Below are positions 26,283-35,200 of a DNA stretch of 44,362 nt, piece after piece. Within the stretch, counting starts at the first letter, position 1; the number at the start of each line of letters is the position of its first letter. The notes beneath the pieces were generated by a model. That model had not been told where the DNA came from, ran no database searches, and saw only the letters and a list, made by a program, of their open reading frames with translations. The DNA comes from Kineosphaera sp032229625 (GTDB taxonomy: Bacteria; Actinomycetota; Actinomycetes; Actinomycetales; Dermatophilaceae): the NCBI GenBank assembly GCA_032229625.1, contig JAVTVZ010000147.1, positions 1-44,362 of the forward strand, given 5' to 3'. A program made the position numbers and the translations under genes.

Positions 26283-27767
26283 TCACCCAGCGACGTGTGC
26301 CTCCTGCGCGGGGTCCGCCGGGGCCGGGCTCGACTCCTCGGCCCGGGCCGCCACCGGCAGCCGCGTCATCAGGAGCGCCGCGACGACATACAGGGCGATC
26401 TGCCAGGCCAGGACGGCCGTGAACGCCGCGCCGAACGCGGCCGGGCCGTCGCTGCCGATCTGCTGGGCGACCCGGCCGAAGAAGAGCGTGCCCAGCACGG
26501 CGACGCCGGCCGACCCGCCGACCTGGTTGACGGTCGACAGGACACCGCCGGCGGCTCCCGCGGCGCGGGCGGGCGCCCCGGCGAGCACGACGTCGACCAG
26601 CGGGGGAGCGGCCAGACCGAGCCCCAGCCCGCCCAGCAGGAGGGGCCCGCCGAGCTGCCACCACGACGGCTCGGGCAGCCGGGTGACGACGAGCCACAGC
26701 GCGGCGTGCGAGGCGGCGATGAGCAGGCTGCCGGCGACGAGGAGCGCCCGTCCGTGCCGTGCCGACAGGGCGACGCCGGCGCCGGAGGTGACGAGCGACC
26801 CGGCCGCGTAGGGCAGCGTGAGCAGCCCGGTGGCCAGCGCCGAATGCCCCTGACCCTCCTGGAGATAGATCGACAGGAGAAGGAAGAACGACGCGATCCC
26901 GCCGAAGAACGCGAACGAGGCCAGGAGCCCGCTCGCGAACGCCGGGTGCCGCAGCAGCGCCGGGTCGAGGATCGGCTCTCCGCCGCGCCGCGCGAGCCGC
27001 GCCTCGAGCGCCAGGAACGCCGCGAGGCCGATGATCCCGGCGGCCAGCAGCGCCCAGCCCCAGCCCGGCCAACCCCAGGTCGGCCCCTGCACGACGGGCA
27101 GCAGCACGAGCGTCAGGGCAGCGGCCAGGAGTGCCGCGCCGCGCAGGTCGAGTCGGCCGGCGCCACCCTGACGCGACTCGGGCAGCACCCGCAGGCCGAT
27201 GACCAGGGCGATCAGGCCGACGGGGATGTTGACGACGAAGATCGCGCGCCACCCGAGTCCGCCGACGTCCGCCGTGACGAGGAGCCCGCCGAGCAGGGGG
27301 CCGGCGATCGAGGCGAGCCCCTGCACGCCGCCGTAGGCCCCGAGAGCCACGCCCCTCTCGCGCGGGCTCAGGCTCGCCCGGATGATCCCGAAGACCTGCG
27401 GCACCATGAGTCCGGCGGTCAGGCCCTGCGCGACGCGCATCGCGAGGAGCCAGTCCGCGGTCGGCGCGAGCGCGCACGCCGCCGAGGCGAGGGTGAAGCC
27501 GGCGAGCCCGAGGAGGAACGCGCGGCGTCGGCCGTAGCGGTCGCCGATGCGCCCGCCGGTCACGAGCGCCGCGCCGAGCGCGAGCGCGTAGGCCGCGATC
27601 ATCCACTGCAGCTGGCCGGGCGTCGCGCCCAGCGACGCCTGGATGTCGGGTGCGGCGACGGCGACGATCGTCACGTCGAGCAGGTCCATGAAGGCGGCGA
27701 CGAGGATCACCGCGATGACAGGAGTCGTGCGTGGGGAGCCGGTCCGGGCCGGTGTCTGTGTGGTCAT
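26283..27767 (-). CDS. MFS transporter, DHA2 (14-TM) drug-exporter type
   Basis: The 494-residue membrane protein carries the motif A sequence GGRIGDRYGRRRAFLLG, motif C-like GPLLGGLLV, and D1-type FMDLLDVTIVAVAAPDI in helix 1, characteristic of the EmrB/QacA proton-driven multidrug exporters. Fourteen helices fit the length. The C-terminal ~25 residues are polar. It is divergent from a WYL-domain regulator 113 bases away, which probably controls it. The ATG at 27767 gives a normal N-terminus; a longer frame upstream lacks support. Its substrate cannot be told. Confidence 0.9.
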   Translation of the reverse strand: MTTQTPARTGSPRTTPVIAVILVAAFMDLLDVTIVAVAAPDIQASLGATPGQLQWMIAAYALALGAALVTGGRIGDRYGRRRAFLLGLAGFTLASAACALAPTADWLLAMRVAQGLTAGLMVPQVFGIIRASLSPRERGVALGAYGGVQGLASIAGPLLGGLLVTADVGGLGWRAIFVVNIPVGLIALVIGLRVLPESRQGGAGRLDLRGAALLAAALTLVLLPVVQGPTWGWPGWGWALLAAGIIGLAAFLALEARLARRGGEPILDPALLRHPAFASGLLASFAFFGGIASFFLLLSIYLQEGQGHSALATGLLTLPYAAGSLVTSGAGVALSARHGRALLVAGSLLIAASHAALWLVVTRLPEPSWWQLGGPLLLGGLGLGLAAPPLVDVVLAGAPARAAGAAGGVLSTVNQVGGSAGVAVLGTLFFGRVAQQIGSDGPAAFGAAFTAVLAWQIALYVVAALLMTRLPVAARAEESSPAPADPAQEAHVAG

Positions 27768-27880
27768 GTCGCCCAGGTTCACGCCGTAGGCGGACACATA
27801 GTGGCACTGTTGAAGAGGCTCTGAGGCGGGGCCGAGTCGCGGCTCCCGCCGATGCCCGAGAGGGCAGGACGGGAGGATCC

Positions 27881-28939
27881 ATGGCGCGCACGGCGCAGCG
27901 GTCGCTGGAGCTGCTCTCGCTCCTGCAGACGGCGCACCGGTGGAGCGGTCCGCAGCTCGCGGCCCGGCTCGGGGTGAGCCTGCGGACCCTGCGACGCGAC
28001 ATCGACACGCTGCGCGACCTCGGCTACCCGATCGAGGCGGGCGGGGGCCGCCACTCGACCTACCGGCTGGGGCCGGGGACGTCGCTGCCGCCGCTGCTCC
28101 TCGACGGCGAGCAGGCCGTGGCGATCTCGCTGGCGCTGCAGACGTCGCCGACGGCCGTGCTGGGGCTGCGCGACGCGGCGGATCGGGCGTTGCACACGCT
28201 GGCGCAGGTCATGCCGCCGATGCTGCGGGCGCAGGTCGACGCGACGCGGGTGACGCTGGTGCGCAACTACTGGGAGTTCCCGGCGCCGCCCATCGCGCCG
28301 GAGATCGTCGGGGCCGTCGGGGAGGCGGTGCGGCAGGGGCATGTCCTGCGCGCCGACGTGCTGCGCGCCGACGGGACGCGGCCGGCGCCGGGCGACGCCG
28401 ACTTCGCGCCGCCGCGCCGGCTCGAGCCGCACCACCTGGCCCTGTGGGCCGGTCGCTGGTATGTCGTCGCGTACGACCCCGCCGCCGGGGGCTGGTTCGT
28501 CCACCGGGTCGACCGGCTCCACCCGCAGGGGGCGACGGGGGTGCGGTTCGAGCGGCGGGAGCTGCCGGCCGGTGGCGTCGCCGAGCTCCTCATGACGACT
28601 CCCGACCGCGGCGACACCCCCGCAGCCTGGCCGTGCGTGGGCCGCGCGACGCTGGCGTTGCCGGCGCAGGTCGTCGCGCGATTCGCGCCCGGCGGGTCCG
28701 TCGTCGAGCCAGTCGAGCCACTCGAGCCGCGAGAGCCGGGCGAGCCGCTCGAGCCGGGCGCGGCGGGTGAGTCCGGGGCGGCGGGGGCGCACGAGAGATG
28801 CCGGCTCGTGCTCGGCGCGTGGTCGTGGGCCGGGATCGCGGGGATCCTCGCGACCTTCGACACCGCGCTGGCCGACGTCGAGCCCGCGGAGCTACGGGCG
28901 GCGTGCGCAGCGTTGGCGGACAGGTTCTCCCACCTCTGA
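27881..28939 (+). CDS. WYL-domain helix-turn-helix regulator
   Basis: The product has 352 residues from ATG 27881, with GGGAGG 5 bases upstream. The N-terminal winged HTH is at about 1-55 (WSGPQLAARLGVSLRTLRRDIDTLR and YPIEAGGGRHSTYRLG). A WYL domain spans about 135-220; HHLALWAGRWYVVAYDP replaces the literal W-Y-L triad with W-Y-V. A C-terminal WCX-like part follows. An insert of Glu-Pro repeats (VEPLEPREPGEPLEP, about 270-292) breaks the C-terminal domain and is unusual. Such regulators bind ligands or nucleic acid through WYL. It is divergent from the MFS exporter, so it is a likely local repressor or activator. Confidence 0.85.
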   Translation: MARTAQRSLELLSLLQTAHRWSGPQLAARLGVSLRTLRRDIDTLRDLGYPIEAGGGRHSTYRLGPGTSLPPLLLDGEQAVAISLALQTSPTAVLGLRDAADRALHTLAQVMPPMLRAQVDATRVTLVRNYWEFPAPPIAPEIVGAVGEAVRQGHVLRADVLRADGTRPAPGDADFAPPRRLEPHHLALWAGRWYVVAYDPAAGGWFVHRVDRLHPQGATGVRFERRELPAGGVAELLMTTPDRGDTPAAWPCVGRATLALPAQVVARFAPGGSVVEPVEPLEPREPGEPLEPGAAGESGAAGAHERCRLVLGAWSWAGIAGILATFDTALADVEPAELRAACAALADRFSHL

Positions 28940-29082
28940 GGTGAGTCGTCCTTTGCTCACAACTGCCTCACGACCCGGCCACACGCACCCCGGAACGCTT
29001 GTCGACGGGCCTGGGGATGCCGACCATGAGGGCAGCGCCGCAGGTCGTGCCGAGGGGCGCACCCACCGGAGAAGGGATCCCG

Positions 29083-30781
29083 ATGCGCGCTCGCCAGCGT
29101 CGACTCGCCGACGCGCTGCTCGCGGCCTCGACGGCCCCGCCCTGACGATGCCACCGACCGCCGCGAGCGCCGAGGTGGCGGGCCCGATCACCGCCGCCGC
29201 GGCGACGACCGGTGTCGCTGCGGCCGGCCCAGCGGTGCGCCAGGACGGCCCGCACTCACCGCTGCGTCGCAAGATCGCCGCGCCGAAGGTCACGCGCGCG
29301 CCCGGCGTCCGCATCGCCGACGTCGACTTCGGCGACGTCGAGCTCGGCCGCCGCAAGGGCCAGTTCCGCGCGCCGATGCGGGCGGTGCTCGTCGTGCCCG
29401 AGAAGGGCCGCCGCGCACCGCTCGTCGTCGTGAGCCACCTGCGGATGCCGGGTTGCACGGGCGACATCCTCGCCTACCCCTGCCCGCGGGGCAGCACGGA
29501 GCTGCGCCAGGACCGCGGCATGACCTACCTCGGTGAGTCGCTCGCGCGCCAGGGCTACGCCGTGCTCATCCCGGATCTCGCGCCGCTGTGGATCGGCGAC
29601 TCGACGTCGCCCCCGTACGACCAGGTCGCCGGCTGGCAGAAGATCGTCGGCGGGCTGCGCGATCGGGTCGCGGCGGCGAACCGGGGTCGCGGCGGGTTCG
29701 GGCTGCGGCTCACGGGGCGGATCGACGCCGGCCGCAGCACGCTCGTCGTCCACTCGCGCTCGGCCTACATCGTCGGCCCGGCGGTGCGCGCGTGGCGGAA
29801 GACCAGCCCGGTCGCCTCGGTCTTCGCCTACGGCCGGCGTCCACGGCCGACGACCCGGCGCCGCCGGACGTGCCCTACCTCGTGGCGCTCGGTAGCTCCG
29901 ACGACGACGTGTCGACGACTCCGGCGGACTGGGTGTCGCGCTACCTCGGCACGCGGCGGACGTCGGCGTTCGCCATCGCGACCGTGCCGCAGTTCGGGCA
30001 CTCCTACGTCAACCGTGCGCTGTCGGCGCGGGGGCTCGACGACCGGAAGGACTGCGACCGCGGCTGCCCGACCGCGCGTGACCACGAAGTCTTCCTGCAG
30101 AAGGCGGTCGGGGAGTGGCTCGGCTCGACGTACCCGACCCTGCGGGGCGAGGTGCCCCGGATCGGCACGCTGCCGCTGCTGCCGACCACCCCGCTGCCCG
30201 CGACCCTCGGCGGCCGCGTCGTGCAGTGGCTCGCGGTGACGAACTCGCCCCACGTCCGGGTGGCCTACGACGGCGCCCTGCGCACCCGGGGCGTGCGCAC
30301 GATCGGCGGTGGCGCGATGCGCGCCTGCCGCTACTACGAGGCGATGGACCCGACCCAGGCGCGCGACCGGTGTCCGGAACCGGCTGAGGGCGTGGTGAAC
30401 TCGCGCTCTCAGGTGCTGCGCGTGAGCCTTACCCCGACCGGGGGAGTGGCGCTGCCCACCCGCCGGGTCGCCGGGGTCCGCGAGGTCGTGCTCACCCTCA
30501 ACCCGACCGGGTCGCGGCCGGACAAGGCGCCGGGGACGTCGCTGCGGGTCACCGTGCGGGCGGCCTCCGGGGCCTGGCAGGTCATCGACCTCTCGCCGAC
30601 ATCCGAGGCGCTGAAGGAGCGCCGGACGCCGTGGCAGGCCGGCGCCTACACCCCCACGACCGTGAGGCTGCCCCTGACGGATGCGCGCGTGCGCGCCTCC
30701 GGGGTCGTCGGCGTCGACCTCACCGGCGACGGCGGCACCGGCCGCATCGACCTGCGCCGCGTCGAGCTCGTCACCGGCTGA
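29083..30781 (+). pseudogene. Frameshifted secreted alpha/beta-hydrolase-like gene
   Basis: Coding signal runs through three frames. A start with a good ribosome-binding site (GAGAAGGGA before ATG 29083) encodes a signal-like MRARQRRLADALLAAS but stops at 29145. The main frame from about 29148 encodes an alpha/beta-hydrolase core with APLVVVSHLRMPGC, QGYAVLIPDLAP and STLVVHSRSAYIVG, the last a nucleophile-elbow-like segment. It is open to 30239, but the homologous text jumps frame near 29840 and continues as PPDVPYLVALGSSDDDVS, with a likely catalytic VPQFGHSYVNRAL. A C-terminal ~230-residue beta-rich part then ends at TAG/TGA 30781. One missing base at each of two GC runs (about 29140 and 29838) would restore one ~565-residue protein. 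This is either sequence error or decay. Confidence 0.6.
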
Positions 30782-30821
30782 GCGGCAGCGACGGGCGGCT
30801 ACCCCTGGGCCGCGGTCGGCG

Positions 30822-30848
30822 GGGGCGTGCCGCCTCCCGACACGCCCC
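30822..30848. terminator. Hairpin between convergent genes
   Basis: An 8-bp stem GGGGCGTG / CACGCCCC has an 11-base loop and lies between the hydrolase-like gene and the convergent TetR gene. Confidence 0.45.
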
Positions 30849-30850
30849 GC

Positions 30851-31468
30851 TCACCGGGTCGGCTCGACGGTGGACGTCGGCGCGAGGGCACGGTGGATGA
30901 CGTCGCGCAGCGCATCCGCGCGCTGCGCGGCGTCGAAGCCCGGCATCGTGGCGACCGAGGCGACGAAGCCGTCTTCGAGGGTGACGATCCAGTCGAGCGT
31001 CTCCTCGACGCTCCAGTCGTCGCGCACCTCGCCGACGGCGCGGGCGGCCTCGACCCAGGGCCGCAGCCCCTCGCGGACCGCGCGCTGATCGGCGGCGAGC
31101 GCGTCGGCGACCTCGGGCCGGTGCAGTGCCGCGGACACGGCCATGACGAACCCCGCGACCCGCGGGTCGGCGGCTTCGTGCGCGACATGGGTGGCGTGCT
31201 CGAGCAGCACGCCCAGGGCGTCCGTGCGCCCGGATCGGCTCGCGAACCACGCCTGCTGCTCCGCCGTCCCGATCTCGAAGATCGCCTGCAGCACAGCGGC
31301 CTTCGTGGAGAAGTAGTGGAAGAACGTGCCTGACCCGATGCCTGCCTCGGCGCAGATCTGGGCCGTCGTCGCGCCGTCGAGGCCCGCGCGTGCGACGCAC
31401 GTGAGGGCGGCATCGACGATCCGCAGGCGCTGCGCCGCGTGCCGCGCCGGGTCGATCGGTCGTGCCAT
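30851..31468 (-). CDS. TetR/AcrR-family regulator
   Basis: The product has 205 residues from ATG 31468, with GGAGG 5 bases upstream. The N-terminal HTH is ATTAQICAEAGIGSGTFFHYFSTKAAVL (about 28-56). An all-helical ligand-binding and dimerisation domain follows, with a BetI/TetR_C_6-like end. It is divergent from a membrane protein gene, and 66 bases between the two starts hold three phased copies of a palindrome that is almost surely its operator. It probably represses both itself and the membrane protein. The ligand is unknown. Confidence 0.9.
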   Translation of the reverse strand: MARPIDPARHAAQRLRIVDAALTCVARAGLDGATTAQICAEAGIGSGTFFHYFSTKAAVLQAIFEIGTAEQQAWFASRSGRTDALGVLLEHATHVAHEAADPRVAGFVMAVSAALHRPEVADALAADQRAVREGLRPWVEAARAVGEVRDDWSVEETLDWIVTLEDGFVASVATMPGFDAAQRADALRDVIHRALAPTSTVEPTR

Positions 31469-31494
31469 ATCGCCTCCGTCGTGATGTCCGGCTG

Positions 31495-31532
31495 ACTCTA
31501 GAGTATTCACTCTAGAGTGAGTACTCTAGAAA
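31495..31532. promoter_or_regulatory. Triple palindromic operator ACTCTAGAGT, 14-bp period
   Basis: ACTCTAGAGT occurs at 31495 and 31509, and ACTCTAGAAA at 31523, exactly 14 bases apart. The third copy overlaps TACTCT (31522-31527), a -10 box ending 7 bases before the ATG at 31535. Occupancy would therefore block the promoter of the membrane protein and, by symmetry, that of the TetR gene. Confidence 0.85.
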
Positions 31533-31534
31533 CC

Positions 31535-32545
31535 ATGGACCGACTCGATCGCCCACCGATGCGACGTCGTCTCGCCCCGCTCGTCACGCTCCTGCTCCTC
31601 GCGCCTGTCTTCGCCGAATACAGCTCGGGGTATTTGGCCAGCGCCGGCGACCCCGCCGTCATGGCCGGCGAAATGCTCATCCTCATCCCGCTCTACGGCG
31701 GTGCTGCCCTGTCTATCCGGGAGCTCGCCGTGCGTCGCGGACTCGGGTGGCGCGGCATGCTCCTGCTCGCGGGCGCCTTCGGCATCGTGCAGGCGGGGAT
31801 GGTCGACCGCAGCATCTTCACGCTGACCGGTACCGGCATCGCCTTCTGGCCGGGCATCATGGCGCCCACGTGGGTCGATGCCTGGGGCGTCTCGGTCGGC
31901 GCAGCCTTGGGGTGGGCCCTGGGTCATGTGATCACGAGCATCGGCGCGCCGGTCGCTGTCGTCGAGGCGTTGTGGCCGGGCGTGCGGGGCAGGCCGCTCG
32001 TCGGTCGCATCGGGCTGTCCGTGGCCCTGGTGCTGTGGCTCGCCGTTTCGGTGCTCGTGCACGTCGAGGTCGGCGTGACCTATCGTCCGGTGCCGTCGCC
32101 CGGGCAGTATCTCGCAGTCGCCCTCGCGGGTCTTGCGCTGGTGCTCGCGGCGCTGAGGGCGCCGGAGTGCACACAAGTGTGTGGAGAAGGCCGCATCGGG
32201 TTGCCGTCGCTCGCGCTGCCTGCCGCTCTCGGCGCGGTCGCCGTCGTCGCCGCCGATCTCGCGCCGACGGGCTGGGCGGCCACGGCGGCGTGCCTGCTCG
32301 TCACTGTCACCGTGTCCTCGCGGCTGGTCCGGCTCGCGCGACGACCCCGGTGGGGGTCGGTACACGTGGGTGCCGTCGCGCTAGGGGCGATGCTCGCCCG
32401 GGCGATCGAGGCGTTCCAGACGCCACCCGCGACCGGCGTCAGCGATGAGCGGATGCTCGCGCACACCGCCGGCTTCCTCGTCCTGATCCTCGGTCTCATC
32501 GGTGCGTTGGTGAACGCGGCCCGCGCACGAGCTGCGCGAGCGTGA
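31535..32545 (+). CDS. Polytopic membrane protein under TetR control, function unknown
   Basis: The product has 336 residues with about nine to ten transmembrane helices: 14-33, 43-58, 68-90, 115-140, 155-175, 185-205, 215-250, 265-280 and 295-325. After the first helix comes FAEYSSGYLASAGDP, a conserved-looking motif of CAAX-unrelated actinobacterial membrane proteins often seen beside TetR genes. I do not recognise a transport or enzyme signature. The ATG at 31535 was chosen because a TACTCT box lies 7 bases upstream; the GTG at 31517 would begin inside the operator. It is convergent with the NarL regulator, with 11 bases between the stops. Confidence 0.75.
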   Translation: MDRLDRPPMRRRLAPLVTLLLLAPVFAEYSSGYLASAGDPAVMAGEMLILIPLYGGAALSIRELAVRRGLGWRGMLLLAGAFGIVQAGMVDRSIFTLTGTGIAFWPGIMAPTWVDAWGVSVGAALGWALGHVITSIGAPVAVVEALWPGVRGRPLVGRIGLSVALVLWLAVSVLVHVEVGVTYRPVPSPGQYLAVALAGLALVLAALRAPECTQVCGEGRIGLPSLALPAALGAVAVVAADLAPTGWAATAACLLVTVTVSSRLVRLARRPRWGSVHVGAVALGAMLARAIEAFQTPPATGVSDERMLAHTAGFLVLILGLIGALVNAARARAARA

Positions 32546-32556
32546 CGGCAGGCGTC

Positions 32557-33204
32557 TCAGCCCTGGTCGAGGTAGGCGAGCACGGCGGTGACGCGGCGGT
32601 GCTGCTCGCTGCCGGGGTCGAGGCGCAGCTTGGCGAAGATGCGCTGCGTGTGTTTCTCGACGCCGCCCTCGGTGAGGACGAGGCTGCGGGCGATGGCGGC
32701 GTTGCCGAGGCCCTGGGCCATGAGGCCGAGGACTTCGGTCTCGCGCGGGGTGAGGTCGGCGACGGGGGAGGTGCGGGGCTGGGTGAGGAGGCGCTGCACG
32801 ACGCTGGGGTCGACGACGGTGCCGCCGGCGGCGACGGTCGCGACGGCGTCGAGGAAGGCGGGGATGTCGCCGACCCGGTCCTTGAGCAGGTAGCCGAAGC
32901 CGGCGCCGAGCAGCTCGCGGACGTAGGCGCGCTCGACGTACTGAGACAGGATGAGCAGCCGCGCGTCCGGCCACTGTGCCCGGATCGCCGCGGCCGCGCG
33001 CATCCCTTCGTCGGCGCCGCTCGGCGGCATCCGCACGTCGAGGATCGCCAGGTCGGGCCGGGTCGCCAGCACGCTCTCGACGGCTCCGGGGCCGTCGGCG
33101 GCGCGGGCCACGATGTCGTGACCCGCGTCGCCGAGGATGAGTTCGAGGCCTTCGCGCAGGAGGACGGAGTCGTCCGCGAGGACGATGCGCAGTCGGTCAG
33201 CCAC
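32557..33204 (-). CDS. NarL/FixJ-family response regulator
   Basis: The product has 215 residues. The receiver domain (1-120) has VLADDS, phosphorylation site Asp56 in LAILDVRMPP, and Lys in YLLKDRVGD. A LuxR-type HTH spans about 148-210 (LTPRETEVLGLMAQGLGNAAIARSL and VEKHTQRIFAKLRLDP). Its start overlaps the end of the kinase gene by 8 bases, so the two are translationally coupled. The target is unknown; membrane or antibiotic stress is common for this actinobacterial class. No local target promoter is obvious. Confidence 0.92.
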   Translation of the reverse strand: MADRLRIVLADDSVLLREGLELILGDAGHDIVARAADGPGAVESVLATRPDLAILDVRMPPSGADEGMRAAAAIRAQWPDARLLILSQYVERAYVRELLGAGFGYLLKDRVGDIPAFLDAVATVAAGGTVVDPSVVQRLLTQPRTSPVADLTPRETEVLGLMAQGLGNAAIARSLVLTEGGVEKHTQRIFAKLRLDPGSEQHRRVTAVLAYLDQG

Positions 33205-34531
33205 GGGTCTCAGGCTCGCACGGCAGGAGCGCGGTGAGCGTCGTCGGGCCGCCGGGCGGCGAGCTCACCTCGAAGCGGCCGTCGAGCCCGCGCACCCGGT
33301 CCCGCAGGCCGGGCAGCCCTGAGCCGGTGCCGAATCCCGCTCCGCCGCGGCCGTCGTCGCTGACGGTGAGCCGCAGCATCCCCTCCGAGAGGGTCGCGCC
33401 GATCTCGACGGCCGTCGCCCCGGAGTGCTTGGCGGCGTTGGTCAGCGCCTCGGAGACGAGGTAGTAGGTGGCGTTCTGCACGCGGACCGGGATGCCGGCG
33501 TCGATGCCGACGAGGTTCGTGCGCAGCCGGGCCGGCACGACGCTGCGGGCGGCGAGGTCGTCGAGGGCGGCGGCCAGGCCCCGGTCGAGCAGGATCGGGG
33601 AGGCGATGCCGCGGGACAGGGACCGCAGCTCGTCGAGGGTCTCGCGAGCCTGTGTCATCGAGGATTCGACGGCGGCGCGGGCGGTCGCGGGGTCGTCCTC
33701 GAGCTTGGACAGAGCGCGCCCGAGGTCCATCTGGAGGCGCACGATGCGCTGCTGCGGCCCGTCGTGCAGGTCGCGCTCGAGCTTGCGCAGCGCGCCGGCC
33801 TCCGCGTCCTGGGCCGCGCTGCGGCTGGCCTGCAGGTCATCGACTCGGGCCCGGAGGCCGGAGGAGCCGAGGATCGCCGCGAAGAGCTCGGTCTGGGCCG
33901 ACGTCAGCGTGTGGATCACCGGCCGCAGGGTGAGCAGGGCGAGCAGCCCGAGCCCGAGGTTGAAGACGACCTCCGTCGTCGCGCTCGCGCCGCCGAAGAT
34001 GAGGCTCGCCGTGCCCTCCCCGCCCCAGACGCTGTAGAGCGGGTAGCCCCACAGCGGCGCCGACAGCCCCGCGATCACCGCGGACCACCACGTGATCGCG
34101 ATCGACCACGTGACCGTGCTGACGATCCAGGCGAGGCACGCGAAGAGCAGGTCGAGCCACGCCTGGGGATCGGTCACGGCGTCCAGCGCCGCGCGATGCC
34201 ATGACCGACCCGGGACCCGCGGCCGGTAGGCGCCCTCGACGACCGGGCGGTCGAGCCATCGGTGTTGGGCGCCGCGCTCGGCCTGTGCGAGCCCGCGCGC
34301 CAGGCCCAGCGCGAGGAGGAGGATCGGGATCCCGACCCACACGACGACCAGCAACACCCCGACCGCGGCGAGCGTGAAGATCACGCAGAAGCCCACGAGG
34401 AGCACCGGCCAGGACAACAGCAGGTAGGCGGATTCGCGGCCCAGTCGCTCGCGGCCCAGTCGGTCGGGGCGGTCAGTGCCCATCGGCGGATGTCCTTCGG
34501 CGCGCGGGCTCTCGGTCGGGATCGTCATCAT
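33197..34531 (-). CDS. NarL-class sensor histidine kinase with N-terminal membrane sensor domain
   Basis: The product has 444 residues. Four or more transmembrane helices lie in about 35-205, as in the putative sensor domain of actinobacterial NarL-class kinases, with little extracytoplasmic sequence. The HisKA_3 domain has phospho-acceptor His256 in LERDLHDGPQQRIV. The ATPase domain contains ALTNAAKHSGA, SDDGRGG and GSGLPGLRDRV. The start is the first of two adjacent ATGs: TAGCGT on the minus strand ends 6 bases upstream, fitting a leaderless message. A second candidate is Met17. It is coupled to the response regulator by an 8-base overlap. Sensing is probably within the membrane. Confidence 0.9.
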   Translation of the reverse strand: MMTIPTESPRAEGHPPMGTDRPDRLGRERLGRESAYLLLSWPVLLVGFCVIFTLAAVGVLLVVVWVGIPILLLALGLARGLAQAERGAQHRWLDRPVVEGAYRPRVPGRSWHRAALDAVTDPQAWLDLLFACLAWIVSTVTWSIAITWWSAVIAGLSAPLWGYPLYSVWGGEGTASLIFGGASATTEVVFNLGLGLLALLTLRPVIHTLTSAQTELFAAILGSSGLRARVDDLQASRSAAQDAEAGALRKLERDLHDGPQQRIVRLQMDLGRALSKLEDDPATARAAVESSMTQARETLDELRSLSRGIASPILLDRGLAAALDDLAARSVVPARLRTNLVGIDAGIPVRVQNATYYLVSEALTNAAKHSGATAVEIGATLSEGMLRLTVSDDGRGGAGFGTGSGLPGLRDRVRGLDGRFEVSSPPGGPTTLTALLPCEPETRG

Positions 34532-34537
34532 GTCTCG

Positions 34538-34543
34538 ACGCTA
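34538..34543 (-). promoter_or_regulatory. Putative -10 box TAGCGT for the NarL-type kinase operon
   Basis: TAGCGT on the minus strand is followed by CGAGAC and the ATG at 34531. The same hexamer is used before the AAA ATPase gene and in the MerR-type promoter. Confidence 0.5.
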
Positions 34544-34649
34544 CGAAGGCACAGGTCATCGCCGACATCCCGCCAGCCCGACAGTCCGGTGTCGGGCTGA
34601 CCCGACACCAGAATGCCGAGCGGCACGGCTACCAGCACCTGTGTCAGGC

Positions 34650-35099
34650 CTACGGCAGGCCGGCGAGGTAGGCCTTGGCGGCGTGGTGCGCGTCGGGGAG
34701 GTGGCTCGCCGGCAGAGCCCGCACCGTCTCCTCGGTGCCGGCGGCCACGGCCTGCTCGTAGTACCAGGCCTTGAAATCCAGGACGGTGAGCACGCTCTGG
34801 AGCGATTCGATCTCCTGGCGGACGGCCTCCCGGCGGTTCTGGAAGAGCCGCAACCGGTCCTGCAGGGTCGCGTCGCCCTCGCGGCACAGGTCGATGAAGG
34901 CCTTGATCTCCTTGATGGACAGTCCGGATCGCTTGAGGCACTCGATGACACGGCACGCCTCGACGTCCTTCTCGGCGTAGCGCCGACGCCCGTTCTGGGA
35001 CCGTGCGACCGCGGGGAGCAGACCCTCGGACTCGTAATAGCGCAGGGCCGAGGCCGCGATACCGAGCATGCCCGCGACCTCACCGACCGAGTACGACAT
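34650..35099 (-). CDS. MerR-family regulator
   Basis: The product has 149 residues from ATG 35099, with GGGAGG 3 bases upstream. The N-terminal winged HTH (YSVGEVAGMLGIAASALRYYESEGLL) and RRRYAEKDVEACRVIECLKRSGLSIKEIKAF are classic MerR. A coiled-coil (about 85-115) and a helical tail with FKAWYYEQAVAAG follow, as in the AdhR-like, SAM-free MerR group that controls aldehyde or quinone enzymes. No metal-binding Cys cluster is present. It is divergent from the leader/acetyltransferase/alcohol dehydrogenase operon, whose promoter has the 19-base spacer that MerR proteins distort. Confidence 0.9.
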   Translation of the reverse strand: MSYSVGEVAGMLGIAASALRYYESEGLLPAVARSQNGRRRYAEKDVEACRVIECLKRSGLSIKEIKAFIDLCREGDATLQDRLRLFQNRREAVRQEIESLQSVLTVLDFKAWYYEQAVAAGTEETVRALPASHLPDAHHAAKAYLAGLP

Positions 35100-35126
35100 G
35101 GGCCTCCCGTCCTTCACGTGCCGGGT

Positions 35127-35157
35127 TTGACGTGCAGTGCACTTTAACTTCTAGCGT
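35127..35157 (+). promoter_or_regulatory. MerR-type promoter with 19-bp spacer
   Basis: The -35 TTGACG (35127-35132) and -10 TAGCGT (35152-35157) are separated by 19 bases, longer than the standard 17. This is diagnostic of promoters untwisted by MerR proteins. The spacer contains the palindrome AGTGCACT inside GTGCAGTGCAC. The start point would be near 35163, leaving a leader of about 38 bases before the ATG at 35201. Confidence 0.75.
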
Positions 35158-35200
35158 GGTCCGCGACACCACCGTTCTGCTCACCATCCGAGGAGATGAC

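Noticed and set aside
32166..32180. GCACACAAGTGTGTG, similar to the recurring palindrome
   Set aside because: It lies inside the membrane protein gene and has a 2-base instead of 4-base centre, so it is probably chance.
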